DNA from: Dryocola clanedunensis_A
GTDB lineage: Bacteria > Pseudomonadota > Gammaproteobacteria > Enterobacterales > Enterobacteriaceae
DNA length: 64,000 nucleotides
Strand: one strand, 5' to 3'
Assembly (NCBI GenBank): GCA_038405435.1
Contig: JBBYHZ010000007.1
Below are positions 27,965 to 35,780 of this stretch, piece after piece (within the stretch, counting starts at the first letter, position 1; each line of letters begins with the position of its first letter). The notes under the pieces were generated by a model that saw only the letters and a list, made by a program, of their open reading frames with translations, made no database searches and had not been told where the DNA came from. Position numbers and translations under genes: made by a program.

Positions 27965-28183
27965 ATGACAACAAAACCCTTAACGAAAACTGATTATTTG
28001 ATGCGTCTGCGACGTTGTCAGACAATTGATACGTTAGAAAGAGTGATTGAAAAGAATAAATACGAATTATCAGATAATGAACTGGCGGTCTTTTATTCAG
28101 CAGCCGATCATCGTCTTGCTGAACTTACCATGAATAAACTTTACGATAAGATACCACCTTCCGTATGGAAATTTATCCGTTAA
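27965..28183 (+). CDS. hha: Haemolysin expression modulator Hha
   Basis: Hha is a small nucleoid-associated protein that binds H-NS and silences horizontally acquired genes. The 72 residues equal E. coli Hha and are almost identical to it (CQTIDTLERVIEKNKYELS). AAGGTG lies upstream of the ATG. It is cotranscribed with tomB. No clear terminator is visible in the 258 bases before maa. Confidence 0.97.
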   Translation: MTTKPLTKTDYLMRLRRCQTIDTLERVIEKNKYELSDNELAVFYSAADHRLAELTMNKLYDKIPPSVWKFIR

Positions 28184-28441
28184 TACCTCGCCATACCTTT
28201 GTTCATTTTTAGTACACCGGCCGATAATTTGCCAGCCATGTTTATGTTGAGTATTCCCGAACCTGATACTCGCTCCATTAACATGGTTTGTCCCCTTCCC
28301 CGTGAACTAACCCCGTTGCTCGCTGCCTGCAGAGGCGGTATGAGAAAGTGTGATCCCCCGCACGATATGGGAACGTTCCCTTAGATGAGCTGGTATTTTC
28401 GTTTACGGTAGTGGTTTGCCCCCCGACGAGACGAAACCGCA

Positions 28442-28993
28442 ATGAGTGAAGAAAAGCGTAAAATGATTGCAGGCGAATACTACTCCCCTGCCGATGACCA
28501 GCTCAGAGCTGACAGGCTAAAAGCCCGTCACCTCATCCACCGCTATAACCATACCGAACCCGATGAAACCGCGGTTCGTAAAGCGCTGCTGAAGGATCTG
28601 CTCGGCAGCGGTACCGATGCCTATATCGAACCTTCATTCCGCTGCGACTACGGCTACAACATTTTTCTGGGCAACAATTTCTACGCTAATTTCGACTGCG
28701 TGATCCTGGACGTTTGCCCGGTGCATATCGGCGACAACTGTATGCTTGCCCCCGGCGTGCATATCTATACGGCCACCCACCCCCTGGATGCCGAAACGCG
28801 TAACAGCGGTGTCGAGCTGGGAAAACCGGTCACCATTGGTCATAACGTCTGGATTGGTGGCCGGGCGGTAATTAATCCCGGCGTGACGCTGGGCGATAAC
28901 GTGGTGGTGGGTTCCGGCGCGGTGGTGACTAAAGACGTCCCGGCAAACTGCGTGGTGGCTGGTAATCCGGCCAGGGTCATCAAAACGCTCTGA
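28442..28993 (+). CDS. maa: Maltose O-acetyltransferase
   Basis: This cytosolic acetyl-CoA-dependent enzyme acetylates maltose and other sugars. The 183 residues equal E. coli Maa. A left-handed beta-helix of hexapeptide repeats covers about residues 70-180, and the catalytic histidine lies in TATHPLD at about residue 113. The ribosome site is weak. It stands alone between hha and ylaC. Confidence 0.95.
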   Translation: MSEEKRKMIAGEYYSPADDQLRADRLKARHLIHRYNHTEPDETAVRKALLKDLLGSGTDAYIEPSFRCDYGYNIFLGNNFYANFDCVILDVCPVHIGDNCMLAPGVHIYTATHPLDAETRNSGVELGKPVTIGHNVWIGGRAVINPGVTLGDNVVVGSGAVVTKDVPANCVVAGNPARVIKTL

Positions 28994-29121
28994 GGGAAGA
29001 TAGCCGCTAACTGTTATGGTTAATTTTGCGCAATCTGTTACTTTTTTGCAGACGGGCGGCTTCTTAAAATAGAGTCGTCACATTTGTGGCAGCGGACCTA
29101 ACAGTAATAAGAAGGCTTCCC

Positions 29122-29580
29122 ATGACCGAAATCCAGCGCCTGCTAAACGATACGATTGAACAGCTCAACGTCGTGGAGAAACGCGACAACCGCCCGCGCT
29201 TTAGCATCAGCTTTATTCGTAAGCATCCGGGATTGTTTATCGGCATGTGGATTGGCTGGCTGGCCACGCTTATCGTAATGATGCAGTCGGACACCCTCGC
29301 CGGGTCGGTCTGGCTGCTGAACGTGCTCTTCATCCTGCTGAACGGATTTTTCTTCTTCGACGTAAACCCGCGCTATCACTACAGCGATATCGACGTGCTT
29401 GACCTGCGGGTCTGTTACAACGGCGAGTGGTACAACACGCGCAACGTGCCGCCGCAGTTAATAGAAGAGATCCTGCAATCTCCGCAGGTAGAAGAGCAGA
29501 TGAAATCAGTGCTGCACACGATGTTGACCCGCAAAGGGGAACTGTCGTTCTACGATATATTTTCTCTTTCTCGCGCCTGA
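29122..29580 (+). CDS. ylaC: Inner-membrane protein YlaC
   Basis: This is a membrane protein of unknown function. The 152 residues (E. coli 156) have two adjacent hydrophobic helices at about 35-80 (GLFIGMWIGWLATLIVMM and VLFILLNGFFFFDV) and a conserved DVLDLRVCYNGEWYNTR block. The start at 29122 (MTEIQRLL) has AAGAAGG upstream and is the conserved one. The C-terminus lacks the last few residues of the E. coli protein. It marks the left border of the variable region. Confidence 0.93.
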   Translation: MTEIQRLLNDTIEQLNVVEKRDNRPRFSISFIRKHPGLFIGMWIGWLATLIVMMQSDTLAGSVWLLNVLFILLNGFFFFDVNPRYHYSDIDVLDLRVCYNGEWYNTRNVPPQLIEEILQSPQVEEQMKSVLHTMLTRKGELSFYDIFSLSRA

Positions 29581-29668
29581 TAGATAGCCCCGGCACGATT
29601 TCAGAAGAAGACCTGGGATGAAGTTCCCGAAGGGCGCCTCACCCCAGGTCGCCCCGGGCCTTTCAAAA

Positions 29669-29809
29669 CTACTTTCTTTTCTTCCTGCCCTGCACCGCTT
29701 TAAAACGCGGGTTACTTTTGCAAATCACGTACAGCCTGCCTTTACGCTTCACAATCTGGCAGTCCGGGTGGCGCTGCTTCGCGCTGCGCAGTGAGTTCAA
29801 CACCTTCAT
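29669..29809 (-). CDS. rpmJ2: Zinc-independent ribosomal protein L36 (paralogue)
   Basis: This 46-residue gene encodes a ribosomal protein closely similar to E. coli YkgO. The protein begins MKVLNSLRSAKQRHPDCQ and continues VKRKGRLYVICKSNPRFKA. It lacks the four-residue zinc ribbon of the main L36. It replaces the zinc-bound form when zinc is scarce. It starts 3 bases after the rpmE2 stop, so the two are one operon. Confidence 0.95.
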   Translation of the reverse strand: MKVLNSLRSAKQRHPDCQIVKRKGRLYVICKSNPRFKAVQGRKKRK

Positions 29810-29812
29810 GCC

Positions 29813-30070
29813 CTAAGCCTCCTTGCCGAAGAAGCGGCCAAAACGCTGCTGGAAGCGTGCCGGGCTGCCCTCTTTGTCCAGGCTTCTCTGCTTGCCCGTG
29901 TAGTGCGGGTGGGAAGCAGATGAAACCTCAATCGTGATATAGGGGAAAGTCTGCCCGTCGAGCTCAATTTCCCGGTCCGTCTTAATAGTTGAGCCAACTT
30001 TAAAGTACTCGTTGGCGCTGGTGTCGTGGAACACCACGGTGCGGTAGAAAGGATGAATATCGCGTCTCAT
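29813..30070 (-). CDS. rpmE2: Zinc-independent ribosomal protein L31 (type B)
   Basis: The 85-residue protein resembles E. coli YkgM (YRTVVFHDTSANEYFKVGST, then SSASHPHYTGKQ). It lacks the CxxC zinc ligands of the main L31 and substitutes for it under zinc starvation. It is first in an operon with rpmJ2. A Zur-like site lies 13 bp upstream of the start codon. In E. coli K-12 the pair is elsewhere in the genome. Confidence 0.95.
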   Translation of the reverse strand: MRRDIHPFYRTVVFHDTSANEYFKVGSTIKTDREIELDGQTFPYITIEVSSASHPHYTGKQRSLDKEGSPARFQQRFGRFFGKEA

Positions 30071-30082
30071 TTTGCTAACTCC

Positions 30083-30100
30083 GATACGTTATAACATAAC
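30083..30100 (-). promoter_or_regulatory. Probable Zur box upstream of rpmE2-rpmJ2
   Basis: GATACGTTATAACATAAC contains the inverted repeat ACGTTATAACAT, which resembles the Zur operator core of gamma-proteobacteria (ATGTTATAATATAACAT type). Repression of this operon by Zur-zinc is established in E. coli. The site lies just before the ribosome site of rpmE2. Confidence 0.75.
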
Positions 30101-30181
30101 AATAAGGTAAGGGCGCGATGCCTGAAAAGCAAGAGGATTCGATGAAGGAAATACGGGCACATGGCTATGTGCCCGAAAAGG

Positions 30182-32086
30182 TTAGAGTTTAAAGCTGGCG
30201 ACAACGAGTTCGAGCTGGCGAGTCTGTTCGGACATCGAGAGCGAAGCGGAAGAGACCTCCTGCACCAGCGCCGCGTTTTGCTGGGTGGTGCTGTCGAGCT
30301 GGTTGATGGCATGGTTTACCTGCTGGATGCCGGTGCTCTGCTCGCGGCTGGAAGACATGATCTCCCCCATCAGGGTTGTGACGTTGCGCACGCCTCCCAT
30401 CAGCTCATCCATGGTGCTGCCCGCCTGAGTCACCAGATCGGTTCCATGATTAATATTGTTCACCGATGCCTCAATCAGCGTTTTAATCTCCCTTGCTGAC
30501 TGCGCGGAACGCTGGGCCAGGTTACGCACCTCGGCAGCCACCACGGCAAAGCCCCGGCCCTGCTCTCCGGCTCTCGCCGCTTCAACCGCCGCATTCAACG
30601 CGAGGATATTGGTCTGGAAGGCGATGCTGTCAATCACGCTGATAATATCCACCACTTTGCCGGACGAATGCTGGATGGTGTTCATCGTGCTGACGACCTG
30701 TTTTACCACTTCACCGCCCTTCTCCGCCACGCTGGAAGCCTCATGAGCCAGTTTGTTGGCATGAGCTGCGTTGTCCGCGTTCAGGCGTACCGTACTGGTC
30801 AGCTCTTCCATGGATGCCGCGGTTTGCTCAATGGAGCTCGCCTGCTCCTCGGTGCGGGCAGACAGATCCTGGTTGCCGGTGGCAATCTGGTGCGAAGCGG
30901 AAGTTATCGCATGCGCGCTCTCCCCGACCTGACGCAGCATATTTTGCAGGTAGGCGATGACCCCGTTGAAGCTGTTAATAATGGCGTTGAATTCCGGGCT
31001 GCTCGTCGGCTCAAGGCGCTGGGTGAGATCGGCCCCCCCCGCAGAAAGGCGGCTGATATTCTGGTTTAAATCGGCAAGGCGATGCATAAAGCTGCGGATA
31101 AACAGCACCAGCACGCCCAGCAGCAGCAGAACCATCGGGATCTGCACCATGCTCAGGCGCATCATGATGGTATCCGTCTGTTTGGTCAGCAGCGCGGTAG
31201 GCAGATCCACGGCGATAATCCACGGGCTGCCTTTAATGGCCTGCAGCATTACCGTGTGGGAGGTGCCGTTGTTGTCGTACTCCTGCTCCTGGCTCTGCTC
31301 CGCGCTGAACCCGGAAAGCATCCCCTGTGCCGTTTTCGCCATCGGCAGAGCGGCGCTCATCTCTGATAAATTCGTCAGGCTGGCGGGCCTGCCGATTTGC
31401 TCCGCATTGCCGACAACTTTGCCATCGGCTTCGACAATCAGTACCTGCCCCTGAATTGCCTCCCCCATCTGCCGGGCGAGCTGGTTAAAGAACCCCAGCG
31501 TCACGTCGATGGTGGCAACGCCCCAGGGCTGCCCCTCTTTGGTAATTGCCATTGCGCAGTTAGTTCGCGGCTGCGGGCTGGCGGCATCCTGATAGGCGTT
31601 TGCCCAGGCGCACTGCCCCGCAGGCGCAGCCAGACCGGCTTTGTACCAGACCTGCTCGTAGTAATTAGCGGCCTCGTCAGAGTTCCAGAAAGTATTTTCC
31701 TCAAGCTGACCCCCCGCGTTACGGGCGAAGAAGGTGCTGAACTTATTGCGCCCCGCCTCGCGCTTTTCCGGCAGCGGCCAGATACCGCCCCCGAACACGT
31801 TAACGTCCTGGTACTGGTCAACCAGGGACGGCAGCAGGCGGGTGATATCGTCACTCTGCATCGCTGCCGCCGACTGCGTGATGCTGCGCATCTGCGCCTG
31901 TACGCGGTTCATCTGTTCAACGATATTCACCGCGACGCTGCCGACCTCGTAACGGATCAGCTGCGTTTCGTTACGCTTGATCTGCGGCGTCACGAAGTAA
32001 TGAATGACCAGAGCGGTAATCAAGGTCAGTAAAAGAAAGAACAGGCACAAAGAGAAGATAAAACGGGACTGCGTTGTTTTAAGCAT
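30182..32086 (-). CDS. Methyl-accepting chemotaxis protein
   Basis: This is a transmembrane chemoreceptor of 634 residues. A first helix at about 10-32 and a second at about 320-345 flank a large periplasmic sensor that looks like a dCache domain. HAMP and signalling domains follow, with the conserved tip IDSIAFQTNILALNAAVEAARAGEQGRGFAVVAAEVR. There is no NWETF-type CheR/CheB tether at the C-terminus, which ends VVASFKL. The start at 32086 (MLKTTQSRF) is preceded by AGGTG; an in-frame start at 32149 is less likely. The ligand is unknown. Confidence 0.9.
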   Translation of the reverse strand: MLKTTQSRFIFSLCLFFLLLTLITALVIHYFVTPQIKRNETQLIRYEVGSVAVNIVEQMNRVQAQMRSITQSAAAMQSDDITRLLPSLVDQYQDVNVFGGGIWPLPEKREAGRNKFSTFFARNAGGQLEENTFWNSDEAANYYEQVWYKAGLAAPAGQCAWANAYQDAASPQPRTNCAMAITKEGQPWGVATIDVTLGFFNQLARQMGEAIQGQVLIVEADGKVVGNAEQIGRPASLTNLSEMSAALPMAKTAQGMLSGFSAEQSQEQEYDNNGTSHTVMLQAIKGSPWIIAVDLPTALLTKQTDTIMMRLSMVQIPMVLLLLGVLVLFIRSFMHRLADLNQNISRLSAGGADLTQRLEPTSSPEFNAIINSFNGVIAYLQNMLRQVGESAHAITSASHQIATGNQDLSARTEEQASSIEQTAASMEELTSTVRLNADNAAHANKLAHEASSVAEKGGEVVKQVVSTMNTIQHSSGKVVDIISVIDSIAFQTNILALNAAVEAARAGEQGRGFAVVAAEVRNLAQRSAQSAREIKTLIEASVNNINHGTDLVTQAGSTMDELMGGVRNVTTLMGEIMSSSREQSTGIQQVNHAINQLDSTTQQNAALVQEVSSASLSMSEQTRQLELVVASFKL

Positions 32087-32393
32087 AGGGTGGTCACCTG
32101 ATGGTAAAAAGCGAAGCGCTTGCTGTTGGCTACGGCTACCCATCGGCAAATCTGGAGAATTGTTTAATTTAAGCGAGGCTTAAATATTTCACCCTGTAAT
32201 TAATTATCATTAAAATCCGCTACATACTCAGCGCGACGGAAACATTTTGTCATACTTTGTCCGTTTGCCAGCTCCCGGCAATGCTTAGACCCCCTCGCGG
32301 ACATAACTTAGAAAGCAAGATTATTGGGCAGCAGATTAAGCATGCGGCAAAGTGATTTTCACAAGTTATTCCTGACCGAGTGAGGTAATCATC
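32087..32393. other. Divergent upstream region between the chemoreceptor and the sulfur-type operon
   Basis: This AT-rich 307-bp gap must hold promoters for both directions. I cannot pick a clear -35/-10 pair. The last 12 bases hold GAGGT at 32382-32386, the ribosome site of the short leader ORF starting at 32394. Confidence 0.4.
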
Positions 32394-32522
32394 ATGCTGC
32401 TGCGCCGTTGTTGTGCCGGACCGTCAGACCCGGAAAAGACCAATTCGAACATGACTGGAGCCCACAATGAGCATAATAGACGCCACCCCGGCACTGCCGA
32501 TCCTCGATCTCGCGCAGCTTAA
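32394..32522 (+). CDS. Candidate leader peptide with tandem Cys codons
   Basis: This is a 42-codon ORF with a good ribosome site (GAGGT at 32382-32386, 7 bases before ATG). The peptide begins MLLRRCCAGPSDPEKTNSN; codons 6 and 7 are both TGT. It overlaps the start of the oxygenase gene in another frame and ends 54 bases inside it, so its ribosomes pass over the oxygenase start region. Bases 32408-32415 (TTGTTGTG, including the Cys codons) can pair with 32463-32470 (CACAATGA, including the oxygenase ATG) with two G-U pairs. Function as a cysteine-sensing leader is an inference. Confidence 0.5.
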   Translation: MLLRRCCAGPSDPEKTNSNMTGAHNEHNRRHPGTADPRSRAA

Positions 32523-33507
32523 CGCCTCCCCGACCGATCGCGCCGCGTTCCTGAGCCAGCTGCGGCAGGCCGCCCGCGAAATCGGCTTTTTCTATCTGAT
32601 TAATCATGGCGTCAGCGCTGACCTTCAGCACGCCGTACAGGATGAGGCCCGCAGCTTTTTCGCTCTCCCCGACGGCGCAAAGCAGAAAGTCGCGATGATC
32701 AACTCCCCTCATTTTCGCGGTTACAACCGGGCGGCCAGCGAATTAACGCGGGGCAAACCGGACTGGCGAGAACAGTTCGATTTGGGCGCTGAACGCCCGG
32801 CAGTAGAACACGCGGAGGGTCAGTCTGCCTGGAAGCGCCTGCAGGGCCCGAATTTATGGCCGGAAGCGCTCCCGGAGCTTAAGCCTACGCTGCTGCAGTT
32901 CCAGCGGGAGATGACCGCCGTGGCGCTTCGGCTGCTGCAGGCGTTCGCCGAAGCGCTGGCCCTGCCCGCCGACAGCTTTGATGCGCTGTACGGCAGCAAA
33001 CCAAATGAGCACATCAAGTTAATCCGCTATCCGGGCCAGCACGCCACCCACGGCGACCAGGGGGTAGGCGCGCATAAAGATTCCGGTTTCCTGAGCTTCC
33101 TGCTTCAGGATCGGCAAAAAGGTTTACAGGTTGAGGTTACGCCCGGCAGCTGGGTGGACGCTCTGCCGCTCCCCGGCAGCTTTGTGGTGAATATTGGCGA
33201 ACTGCTGGAGCTTGCAACCAACGGGTATTTGCGCGCCACCGTGCACCGCGTCGTTTCGCCGCCGCCGGACGAGGAGCGCCTGTCCATCGCGTTCTTCCTC
33301 GGCGCGCAGCTGGACGCCGTGGTGCCGGTGTACGCGCTCCCGCCGGAGCTGGCCCGTGAGGCGCCCGGCCCGCAAAGCGATCCGCTAAACCCGCTGCTGC
33401 GGGACGTGGGCTGGAACTACCTGAAAGGCCGCCTGCGTTCGCACCCCGACGTGGCGGAACGCTATTACCCTGACGTGCTGCGTAACAGCGCAGAATTAAT
33501 CGCCTAA
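32467..33507 (+). CDS. Isopenicillin-N-synthase-like 2-oxoglutarate/Fe(II) oxygenase
   Basis: This is a 346-residue non-heme iron oxygenase. The N-terminal DIOX_N part contains REIGFFYLINHGV. The C-terminal double-stranded beta-helix has the iron ligands His and Asp in GAHKDSG, the distal His in ATVHRV and the 2-oxoglutarate-type Arg/Ser in RLSIAFF. The substrate is unknown. The gene is first in an operon with a MetQ/MetN/MetI-type importer, which suggests oxidation of an imported, perhaps sulfur-containing, compound. The ribosome site CTGGAG lies inside the leader ORF. Confidence 0.88.
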   Translation: MSIIDATPALPILDLAQLNASPTDRAAFLSQLRQAAREIGFFYLINHGVSADLQHAVQDEARSFFALPDGAKQKVAMINSPHFRGYNRAASELTRGKPDWREQFDLGAERPAVEHAEGQSAWKRLQGPNLWPEALPELKPTLLQFQREMTAVALRLLQAFAEALALPADSFDALYGSKPNEHIKLIRYPGQHATHGDQGVGAHKDSGFLSFLLQDRQKGLQVEVTPGSWVDALPLPGSFVVNIGELLELATNGYLRATVHRVVSPPPDEERLSIAFFLGAQLDAVVPVYALPPELAREAPGPQSDPLNPLLRDVGWNYLKGRLRSHPDVAERYYPDVLRNSAELIA

Positions 33508-33526
33508 GCAAATTAAGGAATACCTG

Positions 33527-34333
33527 ATGAAACATGCCTCTTTTAAACTGGCAGGGATTGCGCTGTCCTTTCTGGCCCTCAGCGCGCAGGCCGCTGACAC
33601 GCTACGCATTGCCGCAGACCCGGTGCCGCACGCCGAAATCCTCGCCTTTGTGCAGAAGCTCGATCCCAGCCTGAAGTTAAAAATCGTCGAGCTGAGCAAC
33701 GGCGTCAACGCCAACGAGCTGCTGGCCAACGGTGACGTGGACGCCAACTACTTCCAGCACGTGCCCTATCTGCGTGACCAGGAGAAAGCGCTGGGCAAAA
33801 GTTTTAGCGTGGCCGCCACGGTGCATATTGAGCCGCTGGGCATTTACTCCCATAAATACAAAGATCTGAAATCGGTGCCGGAAAACGCTACCGTTGCGCT
33901 GCCCAACAACGTTACCAACCTCAGCCGCGCGCTCTATCTGCTGCAGGATAAAGGGCTGATAACCCTGAAGCCGGAATTCAAAGATGCCTCGCAGAATCAG
34001 GCGACGCCGAAGGATATCGCCAGCAATCCTAAGAAGCTGAAAATTATTGAAGTCGAAGCCCCACAGCTGCCCCGCTCGCTGGACGATGTCGATCTGGCGG
34101 TGATCAACGGCAACTACGCGCTGGAGGCGGGGCTTACGCCGTCCAAAGACTCCCTGGGCCTGGAAAGCGCCGCGCATAACCCTTACGCCAATATTCTGGT
34201 CACTAATCCTGACCTGGCTAACGATCCGCGCATCAAAGAGCTGGCGAAGGATCTTCAGTCCCCGCAGGTGGCGGAGTTTATCCGCAGGCAGTTTAACGGC
34301 TCGGTGATCCCGGTGAGCGCGCCGCAGTCATGA
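33527..34333 (+). CDS. NlpA/MetQ-family substrate-binding protein
   Basis: This is a 268-residue periplasmic binding protein of the methionine-uptake type. The signal peptide ends SAQA-AD without a lipobox cysteine, so unlike MetQ it should be a soluble periplasmic protein. Family blocks such as VDANYFQHVPYL and VALPNNVTNLSRALYLLQ are present. It lies 19 bp after the oxygenase gene and overlaps the ATPase gene by 4 bases (ATGA). The ligand is unknown; methionine derivatives or other sulfur compounds are plausible. Confidence 0.9.
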   Translation: MKHASFKLAGIALSFLALSAQAADTLRIAADPVPHAEILAFVQKLDPSLKLKIVELSNGVNANELLANGDVDANYFQHVPYLRDQEKALGKSFSVAATVHIEPLGIYSHKYKDLKSVPENATVALPNNVTNLSRALYLLQDKGLITLKPEFKDASQNQATPKDIASNPKKLKIIEVEAPQLPRSLDDVDLAVINGNYALEAGLTPSKDSLGLESAAHNPYANILVTNPDLANDPRIKELAKDLQSPQVAEFIRRQFNGSVIPVSAPQS

Positions 34334-35121
34334 TCGTCCTTGAGCGGCTGAGCAAGGTGTACGCCGGAGAAGGCCAACCGGCGCTGGATAACATCTCGCT
34401 GACCGTGCCGGATGGCGCAGTCTTTGGCATTCTCGGGCGCAGCGGCGCGGGTAAAAGCACTTTGATCCGCTGTCTCAACCTGCTGGAGCGGCCCACGGAG
34501 GGGCGCATTATTATCGACGGCAAAGAGATCGCGGGGCTGGACGCCCGTGAACTTCGCCAGCATCGCCAGCGTACCGGCATGGTCTTCCAGCACTTCAACC
34601 TGATCCACGCACGCAGCGTGACGGACAACGTTGCCGTGCCGCTGGAGATCGCAGGCCAGCCAAAAGCCCGGCGTGAAAAGCGGGTCGCTGAGCTGCTGGA
34701 GCTCGTCGGCCTGGCGGACAAAGCCCACGCCTTCCCGTCCCAGCTCTCCGGCGGGCAAAAACAGCGGGTAGGCATTGCCCGGGCGCTGGCCGCCCATCCC
34801 ACGGTACTGCTTTGCGATGAAGCCACCAGCGCGCTGGATCCCGAAACCACCGCCTCCATACTGGCGCTGCTGGCAGACATTAACCGCAGGCTCGGCCTGA
34901 CCATCGTGCTTATCACCCACCAGCTTGAGGTCGTCAAAGCGATCTGCGATCACGCCGCGCTGCTGGAGAACGGCAGGCTTATCGAAAGCGGCCCGCTGGC
35001 TGATTTGCTGGTCGATCCTTATTCCCGCCTGCGAAGCGCCCTTCTGCCGGACCGCCGGGCAGAGCAGGCATTTTTACGCCGTCACGGCGTGGAGGGGAGA
35101 TTGTTATGCGAAGTAGCCTGA
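34330..35121 (+). CDS. ABC transporter ATPase (MetN-like, short form)
   Basis: This is a 263-residue ABC ATPase. Walker A is GRSGAGKST (about 36-44), the signature is LSGGQKQR, Walker B is LLCDEATSALD and the switch His lies in LITHQ. It resembles MetN but lacks the C-terminal NIL regulatory domain that lets methionine inhibit MetN (about 343 residues). It is translationally coupled to the binding protein by an ATGA overlap and overlaps the permease gene by 16 bases. Confidence 0.9.
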   Translation: MIVLERLSKVYAGEGQPALDNISLTVPDGAVFGILGRSGAGKSTLIRCLNLLERPTEGRIIIDGKEIAGLDARELRQHRQRTGMVFQHFNLIHARSVTDNVAVPLEIAGQPKARREKRVAELLELVGLADKAHAFPSQLSGGQKQRVGIARALAAHPTVLLCDEATSALDPETTASILALLADINRRLGLTIVLITHQLEVVKAICDHAALLENGRLIESGPLADLLVDPYSRLRSALLPDRRAEQAFLRRHGVEGRLLCEVA

Positions 35122-35777
35122 GCTGGGAAGATTTATGGCCGCTGCTGCTGGAAGGCACGCTGGACACGCTTTATATGGTCGGGCTGGCGGCGCTGTTTAC
35201 GGTGCTGATTGGCCTGCCGCTCGGCGTCCTGCTGTTTATCACGCGGCGGGATGGCGTTTTGCCCGCCCCGCGTACGAACAAGATTCTGGGCAGCGTGATT
35301 AACGTTGGCCGCTCGCTGCCGTTCATCGTACTGCTGATAGCGTTAATTCCCCTGACGCGCATCATCGTTGGCACCACCCTCGGCAGTACCGCCGCCGTGG
35401 TGCCGATAACCATCGGTGCGTTCCCGTTTTTTGCGCGCGTGGTTGAAAGCGCGCTGGACGAGGTGGACAAAGGCCGCATCGAAGCGATCTTATCGATGGG
35501 CGGTAACGCGTGGCACGTGATTGGCAAAGTCCTGCTGCCGGAAGCCCTTCCGGCGGTCATTGCGGGCATCACCTTAACGGTGGTTATGCTGATAGGATTT
35601 TCGTCGATGGCGGGCGTAATTGGCGGCGGCGGCCTGGGCGATTTAGCCATTCGCTACGGCTATCAGCGTTTTAATAATCAGGTGATGGCAGGCACCATTA
35701 TTATTCTGGTCGTGCTGGTGCAGCTTGTGCAAAGCGTCGGCGACAGGCTGGTGCGCCGCCTGGCGCACCGCCGATAG
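35106..35777 (+). CDS. ABC transporter permease (MetI-like)
   Basis: This is a 223-residue permease with about five membrane helices. The EAA loop reads EALPAVIAGITLTVVMLIGFSSMAG. It matches MetI in size and pattern (GRSLPFIVLLIALIPLTR). It is the last gene of the oxygenase/ABC operon and starts inside the ATPase gene. The next gene is convergent, 3 bp away, with no room for a separate terminator. Confidence 0.92.
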   Translation: MRSSLSWEDLWPLLLEGTLDTLYMVGLAALFTVLIGLPLGVLLFITRRDGVLPAPRTNKILGSVINVGRSLPFIVLLIALIPLTRIIVGTTLGSTAAVVPITIGAFPFFARVVESALDEVDKGRIEAILSMGGNAWHVIGKVLLPEALPAVIAGITLTVVMLIGFSSMAGVIGGGGLGDLAIRYGYQRFNNQVMAGTIIILVVLVQLVQSVGDRLVRRLAHRR

Positions 35778-35780
35778 CCG

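Noticed and set aside
29610..29650. GACCTGGG..CCCAGGTC inverted repeat between ylaC and rpmJ2 as a terminator
   Set aside because: The loop is 25 nt and no T-run follows on either strand, so it was not listed as a terminator.
32392..32712. 106-codon minus-strand ORF over the oxygenase start
   Set aside because: It is antisense to the leader ORF and the oxygenase and has no recognisable domain or ribosome site.
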